Counted from the stretch's first letter, positions 1-8,912 are shown. The stretch is DNA of 64,000 nt from Nitrososphaerota archaeon (GCA_021325595.1 JAJPGX010000018.1:26630-90629); one strand, 5' to 3'. Notes: generated by a model not told the origin, from the letters alone. A program made the numbers and translations.

Positions 1-264
1 GATTTCTGCAATGTTTCCATCATGTGCACTATTGCCTTCGAAAATTAACTCTTTGTTGTCTTTGTTTAAGGTAACATTTTTCATATCATAGTTTGATACA
101 GTAGTTACAACAAAATTGTAGTCATCTGCTTTTATTTTCCAGTTCCATTTTATTCCCTGATGATCTAGTGCCATATGTTGTGGAACAGCAGGCGTTTGTC
201 CATAAGCTTGTACAAACAGCAATCCGGAAATTAGTAATGACAATAAAACTAGAACAGATTTCAA
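1..264 (-). CDS. Secreted protein, N-terminal part only
   Basis: The gene runs off the left edge of the window; 88 codons are visible. It opens with TTG, which overlaps the TGA of the upstream L15e gene (TTGA), so the two are probably co-transcribed and translationally coupled. The first ~20 residues form a signal peptide (KSVLVLLSLLISGLLFVQA) followed by a polar, Trp-containing segment (GIKWNWKIKADDYNF). I do not recognise the family; the visible part looks like an exported beta-rich domain. The C-terminus, and hence any membrane anchor or sorting signal, lies outside the window. Confidence 0.7.
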   Translation of the reverse strand, partial: MKSVLVLLSLLISGLLFVQAYGQTPAVPQHMALDHQGIKWNWKIKADDYNFVVTTVSNYDMKNVTLNKDNKELIFEGNSAHDGNIAEI

Positions 265-728
265 TTCTTCAGGCCGGGAAGAATTCCACGTATTTCTTTG
301 TCTTTGAATACTCGTGGATGGGATGGATCAGCTAGTATTATTTCATACCAAAGATAAATACCATCTTGATAGAGATAATAAGAACCTAAAAGTTCCATGT
401 TCGGATATTTTTCCAATACTCTTCGCTCAGCAACTCTTTGCATGCTAAGTGCTGGCTTTATTCTAACTACACCTAGATGTTTTGGTCTTCTACCTGCCAC
501 CGGTCTTTGTTTGCGCATGTTTCCTCTGCCTACACGCATTCGAATTACAACGATTCCTTGTTTTGCTTTATATCCCAATCTCCTTGCTTTTTGAATCCTA
601 CTAGGTCGTGTGATTCTAACTAGAGCATTTTGTTTTCTCCATTCAATTGCCTTTGCCCTTAGTTCTGGAGAATTTTCCTTCCACATTCTAAGCCAGACTT
701 GCTCTTGGTGACTGGTCATACTCGCCAC
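261..728 (-). CDS. rpl15e: Large ribosomal subunit protein eL15 (L15e)
   Basis: Structural protein of the 50S subunit, archaeal/eukaryotic only. The 155-residue product is strongly basic and has the family core (RPSRIQKARRLGYKAKQGIVVIR, then RPKHLGVVRIKPALSMQRVAERR), and its length is about right for the family. Translation may begin at the first ATG or at the Met three codons in (MTSHQEQ); the second gives a more typical N-terminus. The stop overlaps the start of the downstream secreted-protein gene. Confidence 0.95.
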   Translation of the reverse strand: MASMTSHQEQVWLRMWKENSPELRAKAIEWRKQNALVRITRPSRIQKARRLGYKAKQGIVVIRMRVGRGNMRKQRPVAGRRPKHLGVVRIKPALSMQRVAERRVLEKYPNMELLGSYYLYQDGIYLWYEIILADPSHPRVFKDKEIRGILPGLKN

Positions 729-815
729 TACTAACTTACCCCTTAATATTCTGTTAGAAACTAGAACCCCTAAAATCGGAATAAATTAGTGGAAGCCTAT
801 TTATGAAAATGGTTT

Positions 816-1457
816 TTGTTATTATTTGTGGCATCATCTAAAATCATACAAGCCATCCTGTTAGGAATCCTAGTTATTGGTATCCAGCAAAGTTTTGCTT
901 CACCTTCTTTTACATTAACTACAAGTAAACAGATTTACGAATATGGTGATTATCTAGCAATTAATTTTCAGGTGTCAGAAATAACAGGAGATCAGATACT
1001 TTTACAGATAATAGATTCTGCTGGAAATTCAAGTTCGCCCATTCCAATTCAGATAAGTAAAACAAACACTACAATAATTGCTCCCATTCCATTTTACAAA
1101 ACTACTTACAATCCAGGAACTTATAAAATAGATGCGGAATATTCTGGCTTCAAATCTAGTACTTCTTTTAAAATCATAGATTCTGGGAGAATTGCAATAC
1201 CACCACAATACAAAACATTAGTAACTTCGTCACCCAATCACATACTTGATACCAAGGATTATGCTGCACTTATACAAGAATTGATACATTTTGACATAAT
1301 CAAAGGTCCAAACCATAATGACCAAAAGACTAATCCAATAAACATACCTTCTTGGCTTAAAGGCAATGCAAAATTGTGGGCAGATGGTTCAATTACAGAT
1401 AATGAATTTGGGCAGTCAATCCAATATTTGATTCAAAAAGGAATAGTTTCAGTCTGA
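816..1457 (+). CDS. Exported protein with C-terminal W-x-K-N-A repeat-like motif
   Basis: 213 residues from a TTG start; a GTG 12 bases further in (828) is an equally good start, since an in-frame TGA lies just upstream. A hydrophobic signal segment (residues ~8-28) is followed by a beta-rich Ig-like or cohesin-like region. The C-terminus, IPSWLKGNAKLWADG then FGQSIQYLIQKGIV, matches a short module I know from many exported thaumarchaeal proteins, often linked to peptidase or PEFG proteins; its function is not established. It converges exactly on the next minus-strand gene with no gap between the stops. Confidence 0.75.
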   Translation: MLLFVASSKIIQAILLGILVIGIQQSFASPSFTLTTSKQIYEYGDYLAINFQVSEITGDQILLQIIDSAGNSSSPIPIQISKTNTTIIAPIPFYKTTYNPGTYKIDAEYSGFKSSTSFKIIDSGRIAIPPQYKTLVTSSPNHILDTKDYAALIQELIHFDIIKGPNHNDQKTNPINIPSWLKGNAKLWADGSITDNEFGQSIQYLIQKGIVSV

Positions 1458-2189
1458 TTATTTTCTAGTCTTTCTTTGATTATTCTTTTTTACAGACGAT
1501 GCAATCGCTATAATTACTACAATAATAATTGCAGTAATAATAGAATATTCCGTGAGTTGTTTTTTGTCTAGATTCAAAGGAGTATTTGATAAATTAAAAT
1601 TTAATATAGATACAAATTGGTGAATAATGTCTTGCGTGGGTTCTGTATTCTGTGTATTATTTTGTTGAGTTGAAGGTGGATGTGATGGTAATACCTGTGT
1701 TTGGTTTTGTTGGATTTGTGGTTCAATAGGTTTCTGTGGAATCGGAGTGGTTTGCTGAGTATTATTTTGAGAGACTAGTGCGGTAGTTCCTAGACTAGTA
1801 CCGATAATCTCAATATCTTTATTTTCAGAACTTAGTTGAATCAAAATTGTACGTGTTTGTGGAGTGTTATTTGTTTCTACATAATTTGCAAAAACACCAT
1901 CTACTAGAACAATAAATGATTCATCAGAGCCATCGCTTTTTTTTGCGTCAATTAAATCTCTAGGCAAAGTTAATTCAACAGATGCCGAAGGTCTAGTTAC
2001 TTGTACTGACAGTTCCAAGCTAAGCGAATCCTTGTTGGCTTGAATACCTTGAATTGTGGAATCTTTTGTATTGTAATTTATTTGGTAATTTGAACCAGAG
2101 AAAACAGATAGTTGCCCGCTATCTGCCACCACTGAAGCAAATGATATTGTTAATAGGAATAGGATTGCTGATAATAATTTTGGACTCAA
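1458..2189 (-). CDS. Membrane-anchored secreted protein with Gln/Asn/Pro-rich linker
   Basis: 243 residues from a TTG start that directly abuts the stop of serA, so it is probably in the same transcript. Order: signal peptide (1-22), a beta domain of ~110 residues, a low-complexity linker rich in Q, N, T and P (~135-195), one transmembrane helix (ITAIIIVVIIAIASSV) and a basic cytoplasmic tail (KKNNQRKTRK). The layout is that of a surface protein held by a C-terminal anchor with the linker spanning the S-layer. No known family recognised; the link with serA may be only positional. Confidence 0.75.
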   Translation of the reverse strand: MSPKLLSAILFLLTISFASVVADSGQLSVFSGSNYQINYNTKDSTIQGIQANKDSLSLELSVQVTRPSASVELTLPRDLIDAKKSDGSDESFIVLVDGVFANYVETNNTPQTRTILIQLSSENKDIEIIGTSLGTTALVSQNNTQQTTPIPQKPIEPQIQQNQTQVLPSHPPSTQQNNTQNTEPTQDIIHQFVSILNFNLSNTPLNLDKKQLTEYSIITAIIIVVIIAIASSVKKNNQRKTRK

Positions 2190-3122
2190 CTATATTACGC
2201 CACGAAGAATCATTATTATTTTTTCGGCTATAATGTTTGCAGCCAGGGATTGTGCTTCTTTTGTCTGAGCACCTATATGCGGAGTGCAAACTACATTTGG
2301 AAGCGTTGCGAGTTTGTTTCCAGTAGCTGGTTCTTTTTCAAATACATCCAATGCTGCGCCAGCTATTCTTTTTTCCTTTAATGCACCATAAAGTGCATCT
2401 TCATCAATTATTTCCCCTCTTGAGGTATTGATAAGATAGACATTCTTTTTCATTTTTGATATTCTTTGTAAATTTACAAGATGTCTAGTTTCCTCGGTTA
2501 GAGGAACATGAAATGAAATAAAATCAGCACTTGAAATCAATGTGTCTACATCTGCTTTTATCAAACCTACCTCACGTACAAAGTCATCAGGTATTGGGAT
2601 TACATCAAAACCTATGATATTCATATTAAGCCCCTTAGCTAGTCTTGCTAGTCTTTTTCCTATGTTACCTAATCCAACTATTCCAAGATATTTTCCTGAG
2701 AGTTCAGTTCCCATTAGATCTTTTTTGAGCCAGTTACCATTTCTAATTTCTCTGTCTGCTCTTGGGATTTCTCTTGCAAGTGACAACATGAGACCAAGTA
2801 CCAATTCAGCTACAGCATTCATGGCACCCTCTGCCGCATTGATTACTCGGATGTTTTTTGCTTTTGCTGCTTCAACATCAACATTATCAAGTCCCACACC
2901 CACACGCGCAATTATCTTGCATTGTGTCGCACGATCAATCATATCTTTTGTTATCTTTGTTCTGCTACGAACAATTATGATATCAAAATTTGCTATCTTT
3001 TCTTTAATTTGCTCCGGTGTTATTTCAGGCTCATAGGTTATTCGTAGACCGTTTTTTTGTAGTATTTCATTCAATAACGGTGCTACTTGATCACAGATTA
3101 AGACTGATTGATTCATCGACAT
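2190..3122 (-). CDS. serA: D-3-phosphoglycerate dehydrogenase, short form
   Basis: NAD-dependent 2-hydroxyacid dehydrogenase catalysing the first step of serine synthesis from 3-phosphoglycerate. Visible features: Rossmann motif GIVGLGNIGKRLA, the substrate segment ARVGVGLDNVD, the catalytic Arg in NTSRGEIIDEDAL, the catalytic Glu region DVFEKEP and the catalytic His in TPHIGAQT. At 310 residues it ends after the catalytic and nucleotide-binding domains and lacks the C-terminal ACT domain that gives serine feedback inhibition in long SerA proteins. A glyoxylate or hydroxypyruvate reductase role cannot be excluded from motifs alone. Confidence 0.88.
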   Translation of the reverse strand: MSMNQSVLICDQVAPLLNEILQKNGLRITYEPEITPEQIKEKIANFDIIIVRSRTKITKDMIDRATQCKIIARVGVGLDNVDVEAAKAKNIRVINAAEGAMNAVAELVLGLMLSLAREIPRADREIRNGNWLKKDLMGTELSGKYLGIVGLGNIGKRLARLAKGLNMNIIGFDVIPIPDDFVREVGLIKADVDTLISSADFISFHVPLTEETRHLVNLQRISKMKKNVYLINTSRGEIIDEDALYGALKEKRIAGAALDVFEKEPATGNKLATLPNVVCTPHIGAQTKEAQSLAANIIAEKIIMILRGVI

Positions 3123-3192
3123 GAATGAAGACCATCAGGTACAGAATATAATCATTTATGTGAATTAAACAAAAAGGAAAAAGGTTGGGTGT

Positions 3193-4530
3193 TTAACCAC
3201 CAATTTGTTTCGCTATTTCTGCAGCTCGGTCATCTGTACATAGACAGTGAACTATTTCTTTTTGTGGAATGCTATTCTTGCCCAATGGAGGTACTGCATC
3301 CGATGGGTTTGGCATGTCACCTGGACCATATCCTAATTTGAATGGGTCACCTGCGACAAATACCGTAGCAGCTCCAGTGAAGATTGCTGCATAGTCATGG
3401 TTAACTGCAACATATGCACCTGGTTCATCAAATACAACATCTACTGTTGCTCCTTGTGAACCTCCAATTTCCCAAGACTCAGTTGCCTGAGATTGGATTC
3501 TGTTTCCTTGTACCACACGGTCTAGTTGTTCACCAACTATGTGGAAGAAAACGGGCATGTTACCTTGGTTCTCTACAAATAGTCTGTAGTGAACACCAGT
3601 ATCAACAAACAGTGGATGCCCTTGATACTGTTTAAGGTCTGCAGAATTCCATGGTTGTGCGACAAAGATGTTCTTGTTTGCATCGCCCTTGACTAACTTG
3701 TTTATGTCTGCATTTGGAGTATAACCGAAAGCAAATCCGTTAACAACTGTTTGAGTTGTGTTATGTAGGAACATTGCAGTCTGATCATAGCTACCGTCTG
3801 CTGTCAAGTACAATTGATTGTACTCTAAGACAAATTCTTTTGCATCAGGTTCATAACGCAAGTGTTTGAGTACGACTTGACCATTTACTACGTCAGTCTT
3901 CTCAGCGACAAATGGTGTGTATCCATTCAATGGGTCAACGATTGTCAATCCGTACATTCCGGAAAGAACGTGTTGGTCCATTGCTGCTACGTCTACACCA
4001 GAACAATGGTATTTGAATTGTCCAGCTGATTCAGCGATGTAGGCGTATGTTTTTGATGTACCTGGCAAAACTTTGCCAAAGTTAGTTGCAGATATTTGAG
4101 ATGCATGCATATCATTTCCGTGAGGTGTTGCTTCTGATGACGGTACAGTAAGAGTCATTCTGATGATGTCACCTTGTGTAACTCTTATTGTCGGTGCTGG
4201 AACCTGACCGTTAAAGGTCATGGCGTGGTATTTCCCACCGCCCATAATAGGCAAGTCAACGCTTTGAGCTGTTAACTGTACATCTACTACGTGACGACCT
4301 GCTTTTGCCATCGCATCAACTTCATCAGGTGAAAGTGCTGCAAATGCTCCTGGCATTTGTAGTTGTAGTCCACCCATGTCACTCACTATCTGAGCAGTTG
4401 TGTCAGTATTGACACTTGGAACGCTCAGTTTTGATGCAGACATCTGTGTCTGTGAATACGTGCTAGCGAACAATATTCCTGCTACTGCCACTACTGCGAC
4501 AATAGACAGCATACTGGTTCGTCTGTTCAT
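3193..4530 (-). CDS. nirK: Copper-containing nitrite reductase, thaumarchaeal NirK type
   Basis: Exported multicopper enzyme that reduces nitrite to NO; in ammonia-oxidising archaea it is one of the most expressed proteins. 445 residues with an N-terminal signal or anchor helix (~8-24) and two cupredoxin domains. The copper ligands can be placed against the bacterial enzyme: H137-x2-D140-x-H142 (type 1 His, catalytic Asp, type 2 His), H175-C176 (type 2 His, type 1 Cys), H187 and M192 (type 1). A further His in VFFHIVGEQLD fits the second catalytic region. The tail carries HCLC, two Cys close to the C-terminus, which bacterial NirK lacks. Alone in its transcript, divergent from the fumarase gene. 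Confidence 0.9.
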   Translation of the reverse strand: MNRRTSMLSIVAVVAVAGILFASTYSQTQMSASKLSVPSVNTDTTAQIVSDMGGLQLQMPGAFAALSPDEVDAMAKAGRHVVDVQLTAQSVDLPIMGGGKYHAMTFNGQVPAPTIRVTQGDIIRMTLTVPSSEATPHGNDMHASQISATNFGKVLPGTSKTYAYIAESAGQFKYHCSGVDVAAMDQHVLSGMYGLTIVDPLNGYTPFVAEKTDVVNGQVVLKHLRYEPDAKEFVLEYNQLYLTADGSYDQTAMFLHNTTQTVVNGFAFGYTPNADINKLVKGDANKNIFVAQPWNSADLKQYQGHPLFVDTGVHYRLFVENQGNMPVFFHIVGEQLDRVVQGNRIQSQATESWEIGGSQGATVDVVFDEPGAYVAVNHDYAAIFTGAATVFVAGDPFKLGYGPGDMPNPSDAVPPLGKNSIPQKEIVHCLCTDDRAAEIAKQIGG

Positions 4531-4550
4531 CGTTTCGAATGTTTCACTCT

Positions 4551-4563
4551 AAATATATTAACT
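4551..4563 (-). promoter_or_regulatory. TATA box of nirK
   Basis: On the minus strand the sequence AGTTAATATATTT is centred about 25 nt upstream of the nirK ATG. Archaeal transcription starts about 25 nt after the TATA box, so the mRNA is probably leaderless. This is the clearest TATA element in the 139-base gap between the divergent nirK and fumarase genes. Confidence 0.6.
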
Positions 4564-4669
4564 TATTGGGCATTTCCGAACTAAAATTGTAGTTTTTTTC
4601 AAAACAAAGTCAAGCTCTGTCATTTTTTGAAAAGCGAATGAATATTAGGAAAAATCTTCTAGGGTTGAC

Positions 4670-6031
4670 GTGAAATTTAGAACAGATAAAGATTCGCTGG
4701 GTGAAGTACAGATTCCAGTTGACGCATACTATGGGGCATTTACAGCCCGTGCAATAAAACAATATCATGTAAGCGGTCACAGGTCACACCCATACCTGAT
4801 AATGGCATTTGTTATGATCAAGAGATCGGCTGCTATTGCCAATATGAAAACTAAATCTCTTGATAAAAAAAGAGGCAATGCAATAATCAGAGCATGCGAT
4901 AAAATTTTGTCAGGAAAGTATTTGGATCAGTTTGTAGTTGAAGCAATTAACTCGGGTGCAGGAACTGCTTTTAATATGAACACAAATGAAGTTATTGCAA
5001 ATATTGCATTAGAGATTTTAGGAAAAAGAAAAGGAAACTATGAAGAATTGCATCCAAATGATCATGTCAACATGTCACAATCAAGTAACGATACATTCCC
5101 AACTGCTATGCATGTTTCAATTTTATTTAATGTAAATCAAGTCATTCCCATAATAGATGATTTGATCAAGGCATTATTAAGAAAGGCAAAGGAGTTTTCA
5201 AGTTATCAAAAAATTGGAAGAACTCACTTGATGGATGCATTACCAGTAAGCTTGGGAAGTGAATTTGCAGCATATGCAACAGCTATATCAAAAACAAGAG
5301 ATGCAATAGTTGAGGCAAAAAAAGAATTAGAGTATGTTGCATTAGGAGGAACAGCAGTTGGCAGTGGGGCAAATACTCCAAAAGGATACAGAGTTGCTGC
5401 AATTACAGAGCTTGCCAAAATATCAAAACTTCCACTCAAACCTCAAGCAGATATGCAGTTTGGATTACAGAGTAAGTTTGCTGTTGCAAAGGTTTCATCT
5501 GCATTAAGAAACCTAGCTTTGGAATTAGGCAGAATATCAAATGATATTAGATTAATGGCATCAGGTCCAGTTGCCGGCCTCTCAGAAATTGGTATTCCTG
5601 CAGTACATGCTGGTTCATCAATAATGCCGGGCAAAGTCAATCCGTCTCTTGCAGAGTGTATGAACATGGTTTGCTTTGACATAATTGGAAAAGACACTAC
5701 AGTTGCACTTGCAGCACAAGCTGGCCAATTTGAATTGAATGTTATGTTACCGGTAATGGTTAAGGCAGTATTAGATTCATTGGATATGCTACGAAACTTT
5801 GTTCCAATATACTCAAGAAATCTCATAGAAGGACTAACTGCAAATAAGGGAAAACTTCGCCAGTATATCGAAAATAGTCCAGTCATAGTAACACTTCTTG
5901 CACCAAAGCTTGGATATCAAGTCTCAGCAGATCTTTACAAGGAATCGCTCAAGACTGGAAAAACTATCAGACAACTTGTGATTTCCAAAGAATTGTTGAG
6001 TGAAAAAGAAGTAAGTGCATTATTGGGATAA
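4670..6031 (+). CDS. fumC: Class II fumarate hydratase (aspartase/fumarase superfamily)
   Basis: 453 residues from a GTG start; interconverts fumarate and malate. The superfamily signature GSSIMPGKVNPSLAE is intact and supplies the catalytic Ser; the other conserved blocks TAFNMNTNEVIAN, HVNMSQSSNDTFPTAMH and IGRTHLMDALPVSLG are also present. Length is normal for FumC or AspA; fumarase is preferred because thaumarchaea need it in the dicarboxylate part of central metabolism, but aspartate ammonia-lyase is a close alternative. The stop is followed after two bases by the MiaB-like gene, so the pair is co-transcribed. Confidence 0.85.
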   Translation: MKFRTDKDSLGEVQIPVDAYYGAFTARAIKQYHVSGHRSHPYLIMAFVMIKRSAAIANMKTKSLDKKRGNAIIRACDKILSGKYLDQFVVEAINSGAGTAFNMNTNEVIANIALEILGKRKGNYEELHPNDHVNMSQSSNDTFPTAMHVSILFNVNQVIPIIDDLIKALLRKAKEFSSYQKIGRTHLMDALPVSLGSEFAAYATAISKTRDAIVEAKKELEYVALGGTAVGSGANTPKGYRVAAITELAKISKLPLKPQADMQFGLQSKFAVAKVSSALRNLALELGRISNDIRLMASGPVAGLSEIGIPAVHAGSSIMPGKVNPSLAECMNMVCFDIIGKDTTVALAAQAGQFELNVMLPVMVKAVLDSLDMLRNFVPIYSRNLIEGLTANKGKLRQYIENSPVIVTLLAPKLGYQVSADLYKESLKTGKTIRQLVISKELLSEKEVSALLG

Positions 6032-6033
6032 AA

Positions 6034-7302
6034 ATGGCAAAAATTTGGGTGGAAGCTTATGGATGTTCTGCAAGCTTTGCAGATTCTGAGATGATCTCAG
6101 GGCTTATAGTAAATGGAGGTCACACTCTTGCAAATAATTCAAAAGATGCTGATTTGAATATGATAGTTACTTGTTCTGTAAAAGACGCTACGGCAGATAA
6201 GATGGTTCATAGAATAAAAAATCTCAAGACAAAACCATTGATTGTTGCAGGGTGCTTGCCAAAAGCAGAAAAGGATACTGTTGAAAAATTCAGCCCCAAG
6301 GCAAGTTTACTTGGTCCAGCGTCAATAGGTAAGACACTAGATGTCATAGGATCCACATTAAAGGGAATAAAGAGAATCGAGATAAACGATATAGACGAAC
6401 CAAAAATCGGGCTTCCGAAGATAAGACTAAACCCAGCAGTTGGAATTATCGAAATTGCAAGCGGTTGCATGAGTGAATGCACTTTTTGCCAGACAAAATT
6501 AGCCAAAGGTGACTTGCAGAGCTACAGGGTTGGAGATATTGTAAGGCAAGTAAAAAGTGAGATCAATGATGGGTGCACCGAGGTGTGGTTAACTTCAACT
6601 GATAATGGATGTTATGGTTTGGATATAGGTAGCAGTCTACCAGAATTGATAAAAACGGTATCAGAAATCCCTTCAGAATTTATGATTAGGGTTGGAATGA
6701 TGAATCCAATGTACTTGCCACGCATCAAAAAGGATCTTTTAAAAAGCTATGAAAATGATAAAGTCTTCAAATTTCTTCATATTCCAGTACAGAGCGGAAG
6801 CGACCAAGTTTTAAAAAACATGAAGCGAGGTCACACATCCAAAACATTTCTAGAAGCAAATGAGGAATTTAGGGAAAGATTTGATAAATTTTCGATGTCT
6901 ACAGATATCATAGTAGGCTTCCCTACTGAGACAGAAGATGATTTTCTTGAAACTGTCAGATTACTCGAAAAAACACGGCCGGATATTGTTAATCTGTCTA
7001 GATATAGCGCTAGACCAGGCACAAAAGCGTCCAAGATGAAACAGGTTGACGTCTCAGAGGTAAAGCGTAGAAGTAAGATAATCTTTGATCTAACCAAGAA
7101 AATAGCTCATGAGAGGAACAAATCATGGATTGGGTGGAAAGGCATGGTTTTGTTCGATGAGATGTCAGACAACATAGTAAAAGGTAGAAACTTTGCTTAC
7201 AAACAGGTGATAGTAGACAAAAAGGTCAATCTTGGACAAAAACTCGAGGTAAAGATAACAAAAGTGTCTTCTAGTAGCTTGTTTGGTGTATTGGCGAGCT
7301 AA
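6034..7302 (+). CDS. Archaeal MiaB-like tRNA methylthiotransferase (e-MtaB)
   Basis: Radical SAM enzyme expected to convert t6A to ms2t6A at position 37 of tRNAs reading ANN codons. 422 residues: N-terminal UPF0004 domain with three Cys (YGCSAS, VTCSVK, AGCLPK) for the auxiliary 4Fe-4S cluster, the radical-SAM motif GCMSECTFCQ (C-x3-C-x2-C) near residue 145, and a C-terminal TRAM-type RNA-binding domain (from ~365). All six cluster Cys are present. Starts two bases after fumC. Confidence 0.9.
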   Translation: MAKIWVEAYGCSASFADSEMISGLIVNGGHTLANNSKDADLNMIVTCSVKDATADKMVHRIKNLKTKPLIVAGCLPKAEKDTVEKFSPKASLLGPASIGKTLDVIGSTLKGIKRIEINDIDEPKIGLPKIRLNPAVGIIEIASGCMSECTFCQTKLAKGDLQSYRVGDIVRQVKSEINDGCTEVWLTSTDNGCYGLDIGSSLPELIKTVSEIPSEFMIRVGMMNPMYLPRIKKDLLKSYENDKVFKFLHIPVQSGSDQVLKNMKRGHTSKTFLEANEEFRERFDKFSMSTDIIVGFPTETEDDFLETVRLLEKTRPDIVNLSRYSARPGTKASKMKQVDVSEVKRRSKIIFDLTKKIAHERNKSWIGWKGMVLFDEMSDNIVKGRNFAYKQVIVDKKVNLGQKLEVKITKVSSSSLFGVLAS

Positions 7303-7376
7303 ATTTTTTAGATCGGAGTTTGGATCAAAACTAATCAACAAAGTTTTTTAATTAATTTGGCAAGCAGAAAGGGAGC

Positions 7377-8330
7377 ATGGAGTTTAAAATGCAAGATCCG
7401 GTACTAGTTGTTGGCCTAGGAGGAGCCGGTTGCAGACTTGCATTGGAAGCCAAGGAAAAACTAGGTTGCGATTGTCTTTTGATTAGTAATGATGCAAGAG
7501 ACTTGAACCATGATGTATCCAAGATTCTGATAAATACAACTCCCATTCTTAATCCATCCACCTATCTTATTAGAGGAGTATCTTTTGGTGCCAAAGAATC
7601 CCTAGAATCAAAAATAGACAAATACTCTACTATAATTATAATAGCAAATCTTGCTGGAAAATCAGGTGCAGCTTTATCGCCAGTCGTTTCCCATATTTCA
7701 AAAGAAATGGGAAAAAATGTACTTTCTTTTGGCATTATGCCCTTCAAGTTTGAGAAAGACAAAATATTTTTCTCAGGAGTTTCACTAAAGAGATTGAAAG
7801 CTAGTTCAGATTGCACTGTAATCATAGATAATGATGCGTTACTTGATAGTAATCCAGACCTAACTCCAGATTCTTGTAATTTGATTACAAACTCAGCGTT
7901 GCTTCAAGTAATATCCACCCTTAGAGACTCGTCAATACCATTACAGACCAACATACTTTCCACAAGCAAGGATATTACAGATGTTGAAACGTCGTTAAGA
8001 GACTCTATCAAAATGCTCTATGAAGATGCGTCACCAAATGGAATCAAGAGTGCATTAATGTATGTAGTGGGCGGGAACAAAGTTCCAATAGGGATTTTGA
8101 ATTCAATGGTAAATACAATAAGTGGGATTTTTGGTGATGATAGCACACGAGTAAGCTTGTCAGTAACTGGGGGAGACAGTTCAAAAGTAGTATTGCTGAC
8201 TTCGATAGAAGGTGAAACACGTTTTGATAAATATGATCCACTTGGGTTCATTCCAAAAGAAAATGTACTAGACTGGGAAGAACCAGATGCGAGTGTAAAA
8301 ATTGATCTTGAATTAGAACAGATAGAATAA
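7377..8330 (+). CDS. FtsZ/tubulin-like protein with degenerate GTPase motifs
   Basis: 317 residues with an FtsZ-like Rossmann start (VVGLGGAGCRL, residues 11-21) and overall FtsZ order. The tubulin signature GGGTGTG is replaced by NLAGKSGAA (91-99), and the T7 synergy loop that should read N-x-D-x-x-D is LQTNILSTSKD, without the catalytic acid pair. It is therefore unlikely to be an ordinary GTP-hydrolysing FtsZ. Thaumarchaea divide with Cdv (ESCRT-III) proteins, and their FtsZ homologue is of unknown function. An alternative start is the ATG at 7389. Preceded by an AT-rich gap with a TATA-like TTTTTTAATTAAT. Confidence 0.8.
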   Translation: MEFKMQDPVLVVGLGGAGCRLALEAKEKLGCDCLLISNDARDLNHDVSKILINTTPILNPSTYLIRGVSFGAKESLESKIDKYSTIIIIANLAGKSGAALSPVVSHISKEMGKNVLSFGIMPFKFEKDKIFFSGVSLKRLKASSDCTVIIDNDALLDSNPDLTPDSCNLITNSALLQVISTLRDSSIPLQTNILSTSKDITDVETSLRDSIKMLYEDASPNGIKSALMYVVGGNKVPIGILNSMVNTISGIFGDDSTRVSLSVTGGDSSKVVLLTSIEGETRFDKYDPLGFIPKENVLDWEEPDASVKIDLELEQIE

Positions 8331-8339
8331 ATTATTTAG

Positions 8340-8699
8340 TTATTTCTCTGGCGATTTTGTAGTTTTCTTTTCTTCCTTCTTTGGTTTTTCTTCTACTTTC
8401 TTTTCTTCCTTCTTTGGTTTTTCTTCTACTTTCTTTTCTTCCTGATATTTAGATACTATAATGTTACCGTCGTCATCCTTGCTTAGTTTAACTCGTATCT
8501 TTCTTGGTGGGTGTCTTATTCCTCGCGCCCATACTAAATGGCTGATATCTTCTTCAATCTTGACAGTATCAGATTTCATATGTTTTGAGGCAAATTCTCT
8601 GATCATATTGATAGCTCTCTTTGCTCTCTGATTATTAGGAGATAACAATACCTTACCTAAGTTAATTGTGTAGATTCGTTCTAATGATTCCTCTGACAA
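8340..8699 (-). CDS. rpl31e: Large ribosomal subunit protein eL31 (L31e) with repetitive acidic/basic tail
   Basis: TTG start, 119 residues. The first ~85 residues are a normal L31e (INLGKVLLSPNNQRAKRAINMIREF, then GIRHPPRKIRVKLSKD). The C-terminal ~35 residues are an added charged tail made of two perfect 11-residue repeats (VEEKPKKEEKK) plus a partial copy; the body alone is the usual family length. The gene follows L39e directly (the L39e stop is adjacent to its start), so the two form an operon. Confidence 0.93.
   Translation of the reverse strand: MSEESLERIYTINLGKVLLSPNNQRAKRAINMIREFASKHMKSDTVKIEEDISHLVWARGIRHPPRKIRVKLSKDDDGNIIVSKYQEEKKVEEKPKKEEKKVEEKPKKEEKKTTKSPEK
8364..8429. repeat. 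Two perfect 33-bp tandem repeats inside rpl31e
   Basis: Two identical 33-base units lie head to tail (8364-8396 and 8397-8429), followed by about 14 bases of a third. On the coding strand each encodes an 11-residue Lys/Glu-rich unit of the L31e tail. Because the unit is a multiple of three, copy-number change by slippage would keep the frame. Confidence 0.95.
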
Positions 8700-8858
8700 C
8701 TATCCCACCCTCACATCAGTCCTGCGCCATTGTCTTCTCTTTGGATTAGATCTTACTCTTCGCTTAGTTTTTGCTATTATCCAAGCTGGAACTGGCGAAT
8801 TTTGTTTAAGTTTCCTCATTAGCCTAGTTTTCCTAGGAGTTGACTTATGAGCAGCCAT
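8700..8858 (-). CDS. rpl39e: Large ribosomal subunit protein eL39 (L39e)
   Basis: 52 residues, highly basic, ATG start. The sequence MAAHKSTPRKTRLMRKLKQN and the later PAWIIAKTKRRVRSNPKRRQWRR are diagnostic for L39e, which lines the ribosomal exit tunnel. First gene of an L39e-L31e operon, with its stop directly before the TTG start of L31e. Confidence 0.95.
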   Translation of the reverse strand: MAAHKSTPRKTRLMRKLKQNSPVPAWIIAKTKRRVRSNPKRRQWRRTDVRVG

Positions 8859-8912
8859 AAAAATTGGAAAATCCAGACCTCTTTTTAAATGAATCTAAGT
8901 TTTGTGAACATT

